From assembly GCA_964657395.1 (NCBI GenBank), contig CAZZUX010000003.1, positions 25,848-89,847 on the forward strand: a DNA stretch of 64,000 bases, in the 5' to 3' direction. The position numbers were made by a program, and so were the translations under genes. Below the pieces are notes generated by a model that saw nothing but the letters and a program-made list of their open reading frames with translations, ran no database searches and was not told where the DNA came from. This stretch comes from G963692885 sp964657395. GTDB taxonomy: Bacteria > Acidobacteriota > Terriglobia > Terriglobales > Acidobacteriaceae. Below, one piece after another: positions 35,484 to 44,966 of this stretch. How positions within the stretch are numbered: position 1 is the stretch's first letter; each line of letters opens with the position of its first letter.

Positions 35484-36935
35484 TCAGGCTTGTACAGGGG
35501 TCTCCACCTCAGTCGCCATGTTCGCCTTTGTCGTTCGCATCAACAGGAAGTACAAGCCTGCGGAAATAAAGAAACCCACAAACCACGCGTAGTCGTACAG
35601 GAATCGAAGCGGTGGAACAGCCAAACCTATTAAGGCGACAAAGACACCGGCACACAGGGCAGCAATGGCTCGTGGATTGATTCCACGCGAGTACTCGTAC
35701 GGTCCGCCGCGGTGATAGAGCGAGAGCACATCAAGTCGGGTCGATCGAATCAGGAAATAGTCAGCTGCCATTATGCCTGCCACCGGACCCAGCAGGCCCG
35801 AGTAACCAACGAGCCAGCCAAAAATATAGCTGCCAAAGCTGCTCATCAGCTTCCATGGCATCATTGCCAGTCCGAGGAAACCTGTGACCAAGCCACCGGT
35901 GCGAAAGCTGATGAGTCCCGGTGCAAGGTTGGAGAAGTCGTTGGAAGGTGAGACCACGTTCGCGCCAATATTTACATTCAAGGTCGCAATCAACAACGCC
36001 ACGAGTCCGAGAGAGGCCACAAGCGGTTGATGGAAACGAGCCAGTAGTGTAATCGGCGACCAGATCGCTTCGCCGAAGACTGCCGCTGAAGCGGACGTAC
36101 ACGCAATGCCGAGGAATGAGTAGAGTGTCATTGCCACGGGCAATCCGAACGCCTGGCCCACAATCTGCGAATCCTGTGATTTCGCGTAGCGGGTGAAGTC
36201 AGGAATATTTAACGACAATGTCGCCCAGTAGCCAACCATCGCAGTCAGCGAGGGAAAAAAGAAATGCAGAAAACTGCTTGTCGTATGGAAGCGGCTCGGT
36301 GCAGCAAGCATCGGGCCGAATCCGCCCGCCCGATGCAGCATGTAAATCAGCAGGCTTAGCGACATCACCAGCATGAATGGTGCTGAAAAGCTCTGCAGCA
36401 ATCGGATCGACTCGACGCCATTCCATACAACCGCCATGTTCAGCAGCCAGAAGCCGAGGAAACTCAGCCACAGCACAGCGGGCAGGTGGATCGATGCGGG
36501 CCACAGCACGCCCAGCATTGCAGCAATGGCCTGTCCTCCAAGCCAGCTTTGAATACCGAACCATCCGCATGCCACGATCGCTCGCAGCATCGCCGGCACA
36601 TTTGCGCCGCGTGTTCCGAAACTTGCCCGCACAAACACCGGGAAGGGAATGCCGTATTTCGCGCCGGCATGTGCGTTCAGCAGCATCGGGAGCAGCACAA
36701 TCAAGTTACCCAGCAGGATGGTGAAGATCGCCTGCTTCCAATTCATTCCGCCAGCTATCAGCGATGACGCAAGCATGTAGGTCGTTACTTCCATCGACAT
36801 GGAAAACCACAACGCTATGTAGTTGTAAGTGCTCCACGTGCGTTGGCTCTTCGTCGTCGGTGCCAGGTCGGTGTTGTAAAAGTGCAGATCAGCTTCGGCC
36901 ATGTCGGACGTCTTCCTGATAGTTGGCGTCTGCAT
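35484..36935 (-). CDS. NCS1-family nucleobase:cation symporter
   Basis: 483 residues from the ATG at 36935, whose A is also the last base of the dihydropyrimidinase stop (TGATG). The longer frame to 37142 lies inside that gene. About 12 membrane segments are visible. Typical NCS1 signatures are TWSTYNYIALWFSMSMEV in segment 1, WFGIQSWLGGQA in segment 3, LSLNIPDFTRYAKS, and NIGANVVSPSNDFSNLAP in segment 8. Relatives take up uracil, allantoin or hydantoins; operon context favours uracil, dihydrouracil or a related pyrimidine. Confidence 0.93.
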   Translation of the reverse strand: MQTPTIRKTSDMAEADLHFYNTDLAPTTKSQRTWSTYNYIALWFSMSMEVTTYMLASSLIAGGMNWKQAIFTILLGNLIVLLPMLLNAHAGAKYGIPFPVFVRASFGTRGANVPAMLRAIVACGWFGIQSWLGGQAIAAMLGVLWPASIHLPAVLWLSFLGFWLLNMAVVWNGVESIRLLQSFSAPFMLVMSLSLLIYMLHRAGGFGPMLAAPSRFHTTSSFLHFFFPSLTAMVGYWATLSLNIPDFTRYAKSQDSQIVGQAFGLPVAMTLYSFLGIACTSASAAVFGEAIWSPITLLARFHQPLVASLGLVALLIATLNVNIGANVVSPSNDFSNLAPGLISFRTGGLVTGFLGLAMMPWKLMSSFGSYIFGWLVGYSGLLGPVAGIMAADYFLIRSTRLDVLSLYHRGGPYEYSRGINPRAIAALCAGVFVALIGLAVPPLRFLYDYAWFVGFFISAGLYFLLMRTTKANMATEVETPVQA

Positions 36936-38335
36936 CAGGCAAAGCCTCCGGCATTCGCTTCTCGCTTCAGAAATCTGCCGCGTCCTGCACTGCCGATCCA
37001 TCTGCCAACATCCACTACCAATTCGCCTCGTGAATACACCTGCCTGGCGTTGCCACGCACCTGCCAGCCCTCGAACATGGAGTAGTCCGTAGCCATCGTC
37101 TGCGTCCTGGCTTCGATCGTGTAAGCAGCGTTTGGATCCCATAGCAGGACATCCGCATCCATGCCGGGGGCGAGCCGACCTTTACCACCCAGTCCGAAGA
37201 TTCCTGCCGGTGCAGTACAGCAGACCTCCACAAATCGTTCCGGACTAAGCCGGCCTGCATTCACTCCGCAGTGCCAGAGCACCTGCATGCGATTTTCAAT
37301 GCCCGGCCCGCCATTCGGTATCTTCGTAAAATTATCGCGACCCAGCGATTTCTGATCTGCAAATCGGAACGGGCAGTGATCGGTGGACACCACAGACAAC
37401 GCGCCATTGCTCAAGGCAGTCCACAACGATTCCTGATTGCGCTTCTCGCGCAGTGGCGGAGTGAAGACATATTTTGCTTCTTCCCAGCTCTTGCCAGGCA
37501 TCTGGTCTTCAAGTGATAGCACGAGGTACTGTGTGCAGGTCTCGGCCAAGGCGCGCAGGCCACGCTGCTGTGCCAGCTGCAGCTCGCGCAGAGAGTCGCT
37601 GTTCGACAGGTGGACGATGTACACCGCGGCGCCTGCCATCTCGGCTATCGCGATCGCGCGGTGCGTCGCCTCGGCCTCTGCCTGCGTAGACCGGCTCAGT
37701 GCATGAAAGTGTGGCGCGGTCTTTCCTTGTGCAAGCATTTCGGCTACGACTACATCGATCACACTTCCATTCTCAGCATGCACACAGCACAACGCGTTCA
37801 ACTCGCCGGCTTTGCGCATGACCTTGAACATCAGCGCATCATCGATCATCAGGACGTTCGGGTATGCCATGAACAGCTTAAACGAAGTGATTCCTTCATT
37901 GACAATTTCTTCCATTTCACGGAGCCCTGCCGCGCCATCTCCTGCGCCAAGGTCGGTGACCGCCATGTGCAGCGAATAATCGATACAGGCTTTGCCTTCA
38001 GCTTTTTTGCGCCAGGTCTCAAGAGCGGAGCGCATCGTTGATCCAATGGTCTGCAGCGCGAAATCGATCACTGTCGTGGTGCCACCGACAGCTGCGGCCA
38101 TGGTCCCTGTCCGGTAATCGTCTGCGGACACGGTGCCGCCAAAGGGCATGTCGAGATGCGTGTGCACATCCACCCCACCGGGCATCACGAGCAATCCCGT
38201 AGCATCCACTACGGTGTGGCCGGAAGTGGAAAGGCCTGCTGCGATTTGAACGATCCTCTCGCCCTCCATGAGCAGGTCTGCCGCAACCTGGCCGTCAGCA
38301 TTCACGATCGTTCCATGCTTTATCAGGATTCCCAT
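36935..38335 (-). CDS. hydA: Dihydropyrimidinase
   Basis: 466 residues of the cyclic amidohydrolase superfamily: VDVHTHLDMPFGG gives the first zinc His pair, SFKLFMAYP the carbamylated Lys, CVHAEN and VHLSNS further His, and VSTDHCPF the catalytic Asp. It opens 5,6-dihydrouracil (or dihydrothymine) to N-carbamoyl-beta-alanine. It lies between the dihydropyrimidine dehydrogenase genes and the transporter in one minus-strand operon, 25 bp behind preA. Confidence 0.93.
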   Translation of the reverse strand: MGILIKHGTIVNADGQVAADLLMEGERIVQIAAGLSTSGHTVVDATGLLVMPGGVDVHTHLDMPFGGTVSADDYRTGTMAAAVGGTTTVIDFALQTIGSTMRSALETWRKKAEGKACIDYSLHMAVTDLGAGDGAAGLREMEEIVNEGITSFKLFMAYPNVLMIDDALMFKVMRKAGELNALCCVHAENGSVIDVVVAEMLAQGKTAPHFHALSRSTQAEAEATHRAIAIAEMAGAAVYIVHLSNSDSLRELQLAQQRGLRALAETCTQYLVLSLEDQMPGKSWEEAKYVFTPPLREKRNQESLWTALSNGALSVVSTDHCPFRFADQKSLGRDNFTKIPNGGPGIENRMQVLWHCGVNAGRLSPERFVEVCCTAPAGIFGLGGKGRLAPGMDADVLLWDPNAAYTIEARTQTMATDYSMFEGWQVRGNARQVYSRGELVVDVGRWIGSAGRGRFLKREANAGGFA

Positions 38336-38360
38336 ATCAGCTATTGAGCTCCGTCGCCTG

Positions 38361-39794
38361 CTATGTGTTGGTACTCATCACCACGCTGCTTTCGCCAGAA
38401 TGTGCCGCTGTCCTCCCAGCCCAGCTTTCCGGCGCAAGACCCGTATCCACTTTCTCCATCGTGATGCAGTTGTCTACCGGGCATACCAATGCGCACAGAT
38501 TGCAACCGACACAGTGTTCGACATCCACCCTAGGTACGCGTTCCAGCGGCGTGACAGGATGTGTAGATCCGCCTGGACCGGCTACGGAATCCAACTTAGG
38601 AATAGGCGTCATTGTGATTCGGCGTGCCGCCTCCGCTTCGACCATCGCCGGCGTCCGCGAAGTATCCGGCGCTGGCGTAAGACGGTCCAGGTGGATGCAC
38701 TGGTGTGCGCCATCCCAACATGCTGTGTAACAAAGCTGGCAACCGATGCAAAGCTCTGCATGGATCTGCGCCACCACTTTGTAATTCAAGTTCAGATGCT
38801 TCCACTCCTGCACATTCGGAAGGGCTAGTCCCCGGAAATCATCCAGAGTCGAGAAGCCTTTTTCCTCCATCCAACGTAAAAGGCCGTCCTGCATGTCTTC
38901 CACGATGCGATAGCCATAGTGCATCGCTGCGGTACAAACCTGCACGGTGCCCGCTCCCAGTAGCAGGAACTCCGCGGCATCTCTCCACGTGGCGATTCCG
39001 CCGATGGCTGACAACGGCAGCGCCGACTCGGCGTCACTCAGAAGCTGCTGCACCATGTTTAACGCGATTGGCTTCACCGCAGGACCGCAGTATCCGCCAT
39101 GAGAACTTTTACCGTCGACATTCGGGTTGGGCTGAAACGTGTCGAGATCAATGCTGGTAATAGAATTTATGGTGTTGATGGCCGACAGCGCATCGGCACC
39201 CGCGCGCTTTGCTGCTCTTGCGGGCATGCGGATGTCCGAGATGTTCGGCGTCAGTTTCACGATGACGGGCGTGCGTGCCTTTTCCTTTACCCATCCGGTT
39301 ATCTGCTCGCAATATTCCGGAACCTGACCCACTGCAGATCCCATTCCGCGCTCGCTCATGCCATGCGGACAACCGAAATTAAGTTCCAGTCCGTCGGCAC
39401 CTGCGTCTTCGGCGCGCTCCACCATTTCGTGCCATACCTCGCGCCTGCTTTCCACCATCAAGGACGCGATCACGACATGCCTGGGATAACGCTTCTTCAC
39501 TTCTGCGATCTCGCGCAGATTGACCTCGATGGAACGATCAGAGATGAGTTCGATATTGTTGAAGCCCATCATCCTTCGGCCTTCATAGTCGATGGAGGAG
39601 TAGCGCGAACTCACGTTGGTAATCGGCTCACCGATCGTCTTCCACACCGCGCCTCCCCAACCTGCATCGAAGGCGCGCATCACCTGTTCGCCGCAGTTGG
39701 CAGGCGGTGCAGAGGCCAGCCAGAATGGATTTAAACACTCGATGCCGCAGAACTTCGTTGCCAAGGTTGGCCGCGACTGGTTTTGGTCAGCCAT
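38361..39794 (-). CDS. preA: Dihydropyrimidine dehydrogenase, PreA subunit
   Basis: 477 residues from the ATG at 39794 (GGGGA upstream), overlapping preT by 8 bp. A dihydroorotate-dehydrogenase-like FMN barrel occupies about residues 1-330 (LNFGCPHGMSERGMG, KLTPNISDI, GKSSHGGYCG, SAIGGI), followed by a ferredoxin-like domain with two 4Fe-4S sets, CIGCQLCYTAC and CVGCNLCALVC. It reduces uracil/thymine to the dihydro forms. At the position of the mammalian enzyme's catalytic Cys (ACGQ) this protein reads AVGQ. Confidence 0.93.
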   Translation of the reverse strand: MADQNQSRPTLATKFCGIECLNPFWLASAPPANCGEQVMRAFDAGWGGAVWKTIGEPITNVSSRYSSIDYEGRRMMGFNNIELISDRSIEVNLREIAEVKKRYPRHVVIASLMVESRREVWHEMVERAEDAGADGLELNFGCPHGMSERGMGSAVGQVPEYCEQITGWVKEKARTPVIVKLTPNISDIRMPARAAKRAGADALSAINTINSITSIDLDTFQPNPNVDGKSSHGGYCGPAVKPIALNMVQQLLSDAESALPLSAIGGIATWRDAAEFLLLGAGTVQVCTAAMHYGYRIVEDMQDGLLRWMEEKGFSTLDDFRGLALPNVQEWKHLNLNYKVVAQIHAELCIGCQLCYTACWDGAHQCIHLDRLTPAPDTSRTPAMVEAEAARRITMTPIPKLDSVAGPGGSTHPVTPLERVPRVDVEHCVGCNLCALVCPVDNCITMEKVDTGLAPESWAGRTAAHSGESSVVMSTNT

Positions 39795-41166
39795 TCTGAG
39801 TCCCCAGCCAGGCTGCGATCCCAATCGCTGCGCGCTTACCGTCGGCGACTGCATCCACTACTTCGCGTCCGCCATTTGTACAGTCGCCACCGGCGAAATA
39901 GTTTGCGCAGGACGTTTGCCCGGTCACGCGATCGATCACAATGCGACCGCGCTGCATCTCGATGTTCACTGCATCCAGGAAATTGGTATGCGGCGCCTGT
40001 CCAATCGCCAGGATTATCCAGTCTGCAGCGCGTGCAAACTCCGAGCCTTTTTGTTTCACGAGGGATTCATCTTCGGTCACTTCAAGTCTCGTGAAATCCA
40101 CCGCGTTGACGTTGGTATCGCCTCGGATTGCCAGCGGCTGAACGTACCAGTCAAACTGCACACCCTCTCGTCGCGCATGTTCGTACTCGAACGAGAAGGC
40201 AGACATCTGTTCCGGTCCACGGCGGTATGCAATGCGCACATCCTTTGCCCCAAGCCGTACTGACGCGATCGCCGCATCGATTGCCGTGTTGCCAGCTCCT
40301 ATCACGACCACCCGCTCCGGCGCCGAGACAATCTCTCCTGACTTATAAGCGCGAATCAGCTCGAGTGCATCCATGACACCCGGCAGGTTTTCGCCGTCCA
40401 CTCCCAGTCTATGGATGGATCCCAGTCCCATACCCAGGAAGATTGCATCATGTTGACTTTCCAGCGTGGTAAGGCTCTCAGCATCGATCGGACTTTCGAA
40501 GTGGAACTCCACGCCAAGCTGCGCGAGCATTTCGATCTCGCGGAGGCTCTTGATCACAGGCAGCTTATACTCGGCGACACCGAACGTATTCAGACCGCCG
40601 GGCAACGCGCGCGCATCAAAAAGCACGGCACGAATCCCTCTTCTTCGTAGTTCCGCAGCGCACGCGAGCGACGCTGGTCCGGCGCCTATTAACGCAACGG
40701 ATCGACCTGTCTCTTCGCCGGCGGAAAACGGCAGGGCGGCTCCGCTCTGATGAAATGTATCGATCGCGAATCGCTGAAGCCGGCCGATCTGAATTGGTTG
40801 TTTGTTGTAGTGATGCAGCACGCAGGCGCCTTCGCATAGCACCTCGACGGGACAGGCACGGGCGCAGCTGCCGCCAAGAATGTTTGCGTCGAGAATGGTT
40901 GCAGCCGCACCCGAAAAGTTTGTGCTGGCGATTTTTCTGATGAAACGCGGCACGTCTATGTGCGTCGGACATGCTGTTGTACACGGTGCATCGAAGCAGA
41001 AGAGACATCGATTTGCTTCGGGAATCGCTGCCTGCCGATCAAAGCCCGAATGAAGCTCTGCAAATCGCGATGCATTCCCATTACTGCGCGCAGGCGCTGC
41101 AAAGCGGATACTTTTGTCAGCCTCGTCTCTGGGCTGGCCCGCTGCGCTGCTGGCTTGTGTTGACAA
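39787..41166 (-). CDS. preT: Dihydropyrimidine dehydrogenase, PreT subunit
   Basis: 459 residues. The start is a TTG at 41166 supported by a perfect AGGAGG seven bases upstream. The N-terminal part has the iron-sulfur Cys sets CLFCFDAPCTTAC and GSCARACPVEVLCEGAC as in glutamate-synthase-type small subunits, then an FAD site ALIGAGPASLACA and an NAD(P)H site VVIGAGNTAIDAA, ending with YFAGGDCTNGG. It feeds electrons from NAD(P)H to PreA. The gene pair preT-preA is overlapping and in the same order as in other bacteria. Confidence 0.93.
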   Translation of the reverse strand: MSTQASSAAGQPRDEADKSIRFAAPARSNGNASRFAELHSGFDRQAAIPEANRCLFCFDAPCTTACPTHIDVPRFIRKIASTNFSGAAATILDANILGGSCARACPVEVLCEGACVLHHYNKQPIQIGRLQRFAIDTFHQSGAALPFSAGEETGRSVALIGAGPASLACAAELRRRGIRAVLFDARALPGGLNTFGVAEYKLPVIKSLREIEMLAQLGVEFHFESPIDAESLTTLESQHDAIFLGMGLGSIHRLGVDGENLPGVMDALELIRAYKSGEIVSAPERVVVIGAGNTAIDAAIASVRLGAKDVRIAYRRGPEQMSAFSFEYEHARREGVQFDWYVQPLAIRGDTNVNAVDFTRLEVTEDESLVKQKGSEFARAADWIILAIGQAPHTNFLDAVNIEMQRGRIVIDRVTGQTSCANYFAGGDCTNGGREVVDAVADGKRAAIGIAAWLGTQNG

Positions 41167-41284
41167 CTATCGCCCTCCTGCGAACAACAACGTGTGACTT
41201 GTTCGCAATGCTGTCTCCGCTGCTTCGTGAGTGGTTAGTATGCACCATCTCATGAAGTCAACTACCAGCCTGATCGCGCTCGTT

Positions 41285-42619
41285 TCATGCAACTGCATCG
41301 TTCATCACCAACCATCGCATGGTTTCCTGAGCAAGCCGGGCAAAAGCTCGAATGGCGAGCGCAAGGTCTTCCTCTCGCGTATCCTCTGCGGCATTGTGGC
41401 TCAATCCAGCAATCGACTGCACAAACATCATGACGGATGGAATGCCGGAACGCGCGACCTCAGCCGCATCGTGCAGCGGTCCCGAAGGCAACTGCCAACA
41501 GTCTCCGGCTACTTCACGTATGGCTGCGTCGCACAATGCGATGAGGTGCGGATCGAAAGCGATCGGCTCAATACTCCAGATGCGCGACCATTCCACGGTG
41601 CAGCCTTCTTCTTCTGCAAACCGCTCGCTCGCTGACCTTGCTTCACGAAGCATTTCTCCCAAAACGCCTGCATCCAGATCGCGCATGTCCAGGGTCGTTT
41701 CGCAGCGTCCCACGACTGCTGTCACGATACCGGGGAATGTTTTCACGCTTCCCATTGTCGCGACCGCATCCGCATGTTTGCCCGCGATCGTTCGGATCTG
41801 CAATGCCAGCCTGGCAGCAGCCGCGAGCGCGTCACGCCGTACTTTCATTGGCGTCGATCCCGAATGTGCCTCCTGCCCAAGGAACGTGATGGCGTGCCGC
41901 TCGACACCCTTGGTGCCCAGAACGACGCCCAGTGGGAGCTTCCTGCTTTCCAGCACGGGACCCTGTTCGATGTGCAGTTCCAGGTAAGCTCCGGCGTCTC
42001 TGCGCTCCTGCCCTGAACTTGCGATTGCGTTGATATCAACGCCGCAGCGGCGCATCGCGTCTTCCATCCGTATGCCGTCGCGGTCCACTCTTTGGCGATC
42101 CGCCTCGATAGAATGCGTACCTGCGAATGCAGATGATCCGAAGAGGCTGCGTCCGAAACGTGCGCCTTCTTCATCCGCCCAGTCGACTAATCGCAACGTG
42201 ACTTCTGGTAAGCCGCGGCACGCTTCTGCTATCGAAAGCAATACTTCCAGGCCAGCGATCACGCCCAAGGCACCATCCAGCCAGCCACCGTTCGGCACGG
42301 AATCGAGATGGCTTCCAAGGATCAGTGTTCGCTTAGACTTTCCTGGTAAAGTCGTCCAGGAGTTGCCGGCTGCATCGTAATGATGTTCCAGGTTCCACGT
42401 CGCAGGCAGACTCTTCAGTTGGCTCTGGAACCAGCTTCGCGCCTGCAGCCATGTCGGTGTCCATGCTACCCGCTGTGCGCCCTGCGCGTTCGCAGTCAGC
42501 CGACGTAGCTCCTGTAGCCTACCGATAGCGCGTTGTGGATCACCTGCCATGACACCGGCCTTGATTGCAGATTCGCTCCAGCCATCATATCGAGAACCGA
42601 GCCGCCGACTGGTGAGCAT
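41285..42619 (-). CDS. Beta-ureidopropionase-like M20 amidohydrolase
   Basis: 444 residues (421 if the ATG at 42550 is used). M20 zinc motifs: GSHLDSVPNGGWLDGALG, WADEEGARFGRSLFGSS, LHIEQGPVLES, SGPLHDAAEV and LSHNAAED. Wording fits the N-carbamoyl-amino-acid hydrolase branch. As first gene of the pyrimidine operon it most likely cleaves N-carbamoyl-beta-alanine to beta-alanine, CO2 and ammonia, the step that the other genes of the operon leave open. Allantoate amidohydrolase is the alternative but two closer candidates for that pathway lie in the purine operon. Confidence 0.84.
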   Translation of the reverse strand: MLTSRRLGSRYDGWSESAIKAGVMAGDPQRAIGRLQELRRLTANAQGAQRVAWTPTWLQARSWFQSQLKSLPATWNLEHHYDAAGNSWTTLPGKSKRTLILGSHLDSVPNGGWLDGALGVIAGLEVLLSIAEACRGLPEVTLRLVDWADEEGARFGRSLFGSSAFAGTHSIEADRQRVDRDGIRMEDAMRRCGVDINAIASSGQERRDAGAYLELHIEQGPVLESRKLPLGVVLGTKGVERHAITFLGQEAHSGSTPMKVRRDALAAAARLALQIRTIAGKHADAVATMGSVKTFPGIVTAVVGRCETTLDMRDLDAGVLGEMLREARSASERFAEEEGCTVEWSRIWSIEPIAFDPHLIALCDAAIREVAGDCWQLPSGPLHDAAEVARSGIPSVMMFVQSIAGLSHNAAEDTREEDLALAIRAFARLAQETMRWLVMNDAVA

Positions 42620-42931
42620 TCTGCGGCTCTCAAGTCCGGCTCTTTATGCATGCCCTTGCATAAACGCCGCCACAGACCTGAAAAGGATTGATATGCAGGC
42701 GGAATCGCTGTAGCATCACCAACACTGCAGGCGCCCTTCTTATCGCGCCGGTGCGAAGCCAGGACGCTTCTTCACTCCCCGTGACGGTTGGTGGTTCGCA
42801 TCTCGCGTTCGCACCTCTTGGCTTTACAGGCTCGAATCCGCTGAACTTTCATCGCTACGCGCACCACTCTGTCATTACCGCAGCGGAAGAGCTTTCGATT
42901 TCCCCGCATGCTTCTACAGGAGGATTTTCTG
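42620..42931. other. Divergent promoter region between pyrimidine operon and amine oxidase
   Basis: A 312-bp intergenic stretch. It contains the gapped palindrome annotated at 42643-42664 and, 27 bases further, a possible six-codon reading frame behind AAAAGGATTGAT (rejected as a gene). Otherwise no conserved element or gene was recognised; promoters for both flanking genes should be here. Confidence 0.6.
42643..42664. promoter_or_regulatory. Gapped palindrome, candidate operator of the pyrimidine operon
   Basis: TTTATGCA and TGCATAAA are perfect inverted repeats separated by six bases, ending 24 bp before the first start codon of the minus-strand pyrimidine operon. Symmetry, arm length and position suit a dimeric repressor or activator. 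No regulator gene is nearby and no second copy was found in the window. Confidence 0.5.
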
Positions 42932-44956
42932 GTGTTCTCACGTGTCATCGTTTCTTGTACCGCTTGCCTGCTGCTCGTTGTCGCCAGCGTCTCTGCTATT
43001 CATCAGGCCGATGCTCTTGCGCCTGCTGTTTATAGTCCTACCGATGGGCTTACCCCGGATGAGTACTGGACGATCTACAAAGTTCTTCGCGAGGCAGGCA
43101 AGACGCATGAGAAAACCCTCTATCCGAGTATCCTTTTGCGCGAGCCGCCCAAGGCGGAAGTGCTGGCCTGGAAGCCGGGCGATCCCATTCAGCGCAAGGC
43201 TGACGTAGTCCTCTATGAAGATGGAAAATCCTATGCCGCGACTGTCGACATCACGAACAGGAAAGTTCTCGACTTTAAGGACCTCAAGGGAGAACAGGCC
43301 CCCTTCACCAGCACGGAAGAGCACCAGTTCGACGACATCATCAAGCACGATCCGCGGGTCATAGCGGCACTGAAGAAGCGCGGGATCACCGATCTCAATC
43401 TCGTCTATTGCTATACCACTGCCGCTGGCTACATCGCCATGAAGGAGCAGGACGGACGACGCATCGGCTGGGGCGGGTGCATGTACACCGAGGGTATGAC
43501 GCATCCGATGGATCGCGAGATCGGCGGCATCTTCACGGTCGAAGACATGGCCGCTCACAAGGTTCTACGCGTCACCGATTATGGCGACGTTCTGAATCCG
43601 GCCAACTCCAGCATTTATGACAACGATGGTGGGCCTGCGCTTCCTGGCACCAAGCCAATCGTGATCTCACAGCCGCAGGGACCCAGCTTTACCATCAAGG
43701 ACGGGGAAGTCAGCTGGCAGAACTGGCACTTTCGCTTTCGTCTTGATCCGCGCTCCGGGCCAATCATTCAGCAGGCTTCGCTCGAGGATAATGGCAAGCG
43801 ACGCTCCGTTCTCTACGAGGGTTCACTTTCCGAAATGTTCGTGCCGTACCAGGACACGGAAGAGACGTGGAACTCCCACGTCTTCCTGGATGCCGGCGAA
43901 TATTTCATGGACACGGGTCTCGGCATGATCAAGTCGCTGTATCCCGGCATCGATTGCCCGGACACCGCCACCTTCGTCAGCGGCACGTTTTACAAGGAGA
44001 CAGGTCAACCATTCCAGCGTGCGCAACTTGCCTGCATCTTCGAGCGCACAGCGGGCGACCCCTCGTGGCGTCACATGGATGAAGACGGCACTATCTATGG
44101 CCGTCCCGGCCGCGAGCTGGTTTTTCGGACAGTCGCTGTTGTAGGAAATTACGACTACATCCTTGACTGGCGTTTCGAGCAGGAAGGTTCTATCAAGATC
44201 GCCGTCGGCGCTACCGGAGTTCTCGAGGTGAAGCCGGTCAAGGAACAGAAGTTCACCGACGAACATGCGGGCGACTTCACCGGCAAAGATGAGAACGGAA
44301 AAGCGCTCGAGTTCGGCCATCTTGTTGCGCCCGGTCTGGACGGAGTGGATCACGATCACTTTTTCTCGTTCCGTCTCGATCTTGACGTGGATGGCACCAA
44401 GAACAGCTTCATGCAGGACAAGCTTGTCCAGTACAAGCTGGATCCGAAGACCACGACCGGACGGACCACCATTTGGGCCATGCAGCCTAGCATGCTTTCG
44501 AAAGAGAGCGAGGCTCAGCTCAATACCTCTATCGAACATCCGCAGATGTGGCGCTTCGCCAATATGGCCGAGAAGAATTCACTTGGCTATCCGACGAGCT
44601 TTGAAATTATGCCTGGTGAGACGGGCATTTCACTGCTGGCATCGGATGACTGGCCACAGAAGCGCGGCGGCTACTCTGCCCACAATCTGTGGATCACGCC
44701 ATACGACCCGGACGAACGTTATGCTGCCGGCCTCTACGTTCCGGGAAGCAGAGCCACGGACGGTCTTCCCGTCTGGACGAAGAAGAATCGCAACATCATG
44801 GATACCGACATCGTCGCCTGGTACACCATGGGCTTCCATCATGTGCCGCGTCCTGAAGACTGGCCGCAGATGCCCACGATGTGGCATGACGTCACGATTC
44901 GTCCATTTGACTTCTACAACAAGAACCCGCTGATGGATCTACCTATGCAGCCTTGA
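42932..44956 (+). CDS. tynA: Exported copper amine oxidase
   Basis: 674 residues from a GTG at 42932 with AGGAGG eight bases upstream, which begins exactly at a signal peptide (MFSRVIVSCTACLLLVVASVSA); an ATG at 42908 is less well placed. All active-site residues are present: Asp320 in FLDAGEY (catalytic base), Tyr407 in NYDY (precursor of topaquinone), His474 and His476 in HDH and a His at 636/637 in FHHVPRPEDW (copper ligands). It oxidises primary amines with O2 to aldehyde, ammonia and H2O2 in the periplasm. Together with the PaoABC genes downstream it suggests extracytoplasmic amine use. Confidence 0.93.
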   Translation: MFSRVIVSCTACLLLVVASVSAIHQADALAPAVYSPTDGLTPDEYWTIYKVLREAGKTHEKTLYPSILLREPPKAEVLAWKPGDPIQRKADVVLYEDGKSYAATVDITNRKVLDFKDLKGEQAPFTSTEEHQFDDIIKHDPRVIAALKKRGITDLNLVYCYTTAAGYIAMKEQDGRRIGWGGCMYTEGMTHPMDREIGGIFTVEDMAAHKVLRVTDYGDVLNPANSSIYDNDGGPALPGTKPIVISQPQGPSFTIKDGEVSWQNWHFRFRLDPRSGPIIQQASLEDNGKRRSVLYEGSLSEMFVPYQDTEETWNSHVFLDAGEYFMDTGLGMIKSLYPGIDCPDTATFVSGTFYKETGQPFQRAQLACIFERTAGDPSWRHMDEDGTIYGRPGRELVFRTVAVVGNYDYILDWRFEQEGSIKIAVGATGVLEVKPVKEQKFTDEHAGDFTGKDENGKALEFGHLVAPGLDGVDHDHFFSFRLDLDVDGTKNSFMQDKLVQYKLDPKTTTGRTTIWAMQPSMLSKESEAQLNTSIEHPQMWRFANMAEKNSLGYPTSFEIMPGETGISLLASDDWPQKRGGYSAHNLWITPYDPDERYAAGLYVPGSRATDGLPVWTKKNRNIMDTDIVAWYTMGFHHVPRPEDWPQMPTMWHDVTIRPFDFYNKNPLMDLPMQP

Positions 44957-44966
44957 GCTGACTTTG

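Noticed and set aside
42693..42713. Six-codon frame MQAESL behind AAAAGGATTGAT, possible leader peptide
   Set aside because: The ribosome-binding site is good, but no attenuator hairpin or codon run for regulation follows, and it is over 200 bp from the next gene.
42820..42850. GGCTCGAATCC, a tRNA T-arm-like string
   Set aside because: No matching acceptor stem, D arm or anticodon arm could be laid out around it.
42688..43035. Open frame of 115 codons starting with TTG before the amine oxidase gene
   Set aside because: It overlaps the amine oxidase signal-peptide region in another frame, has no good ribosome-binding site and a composition unlike real proteins here (many Arg and Cys).
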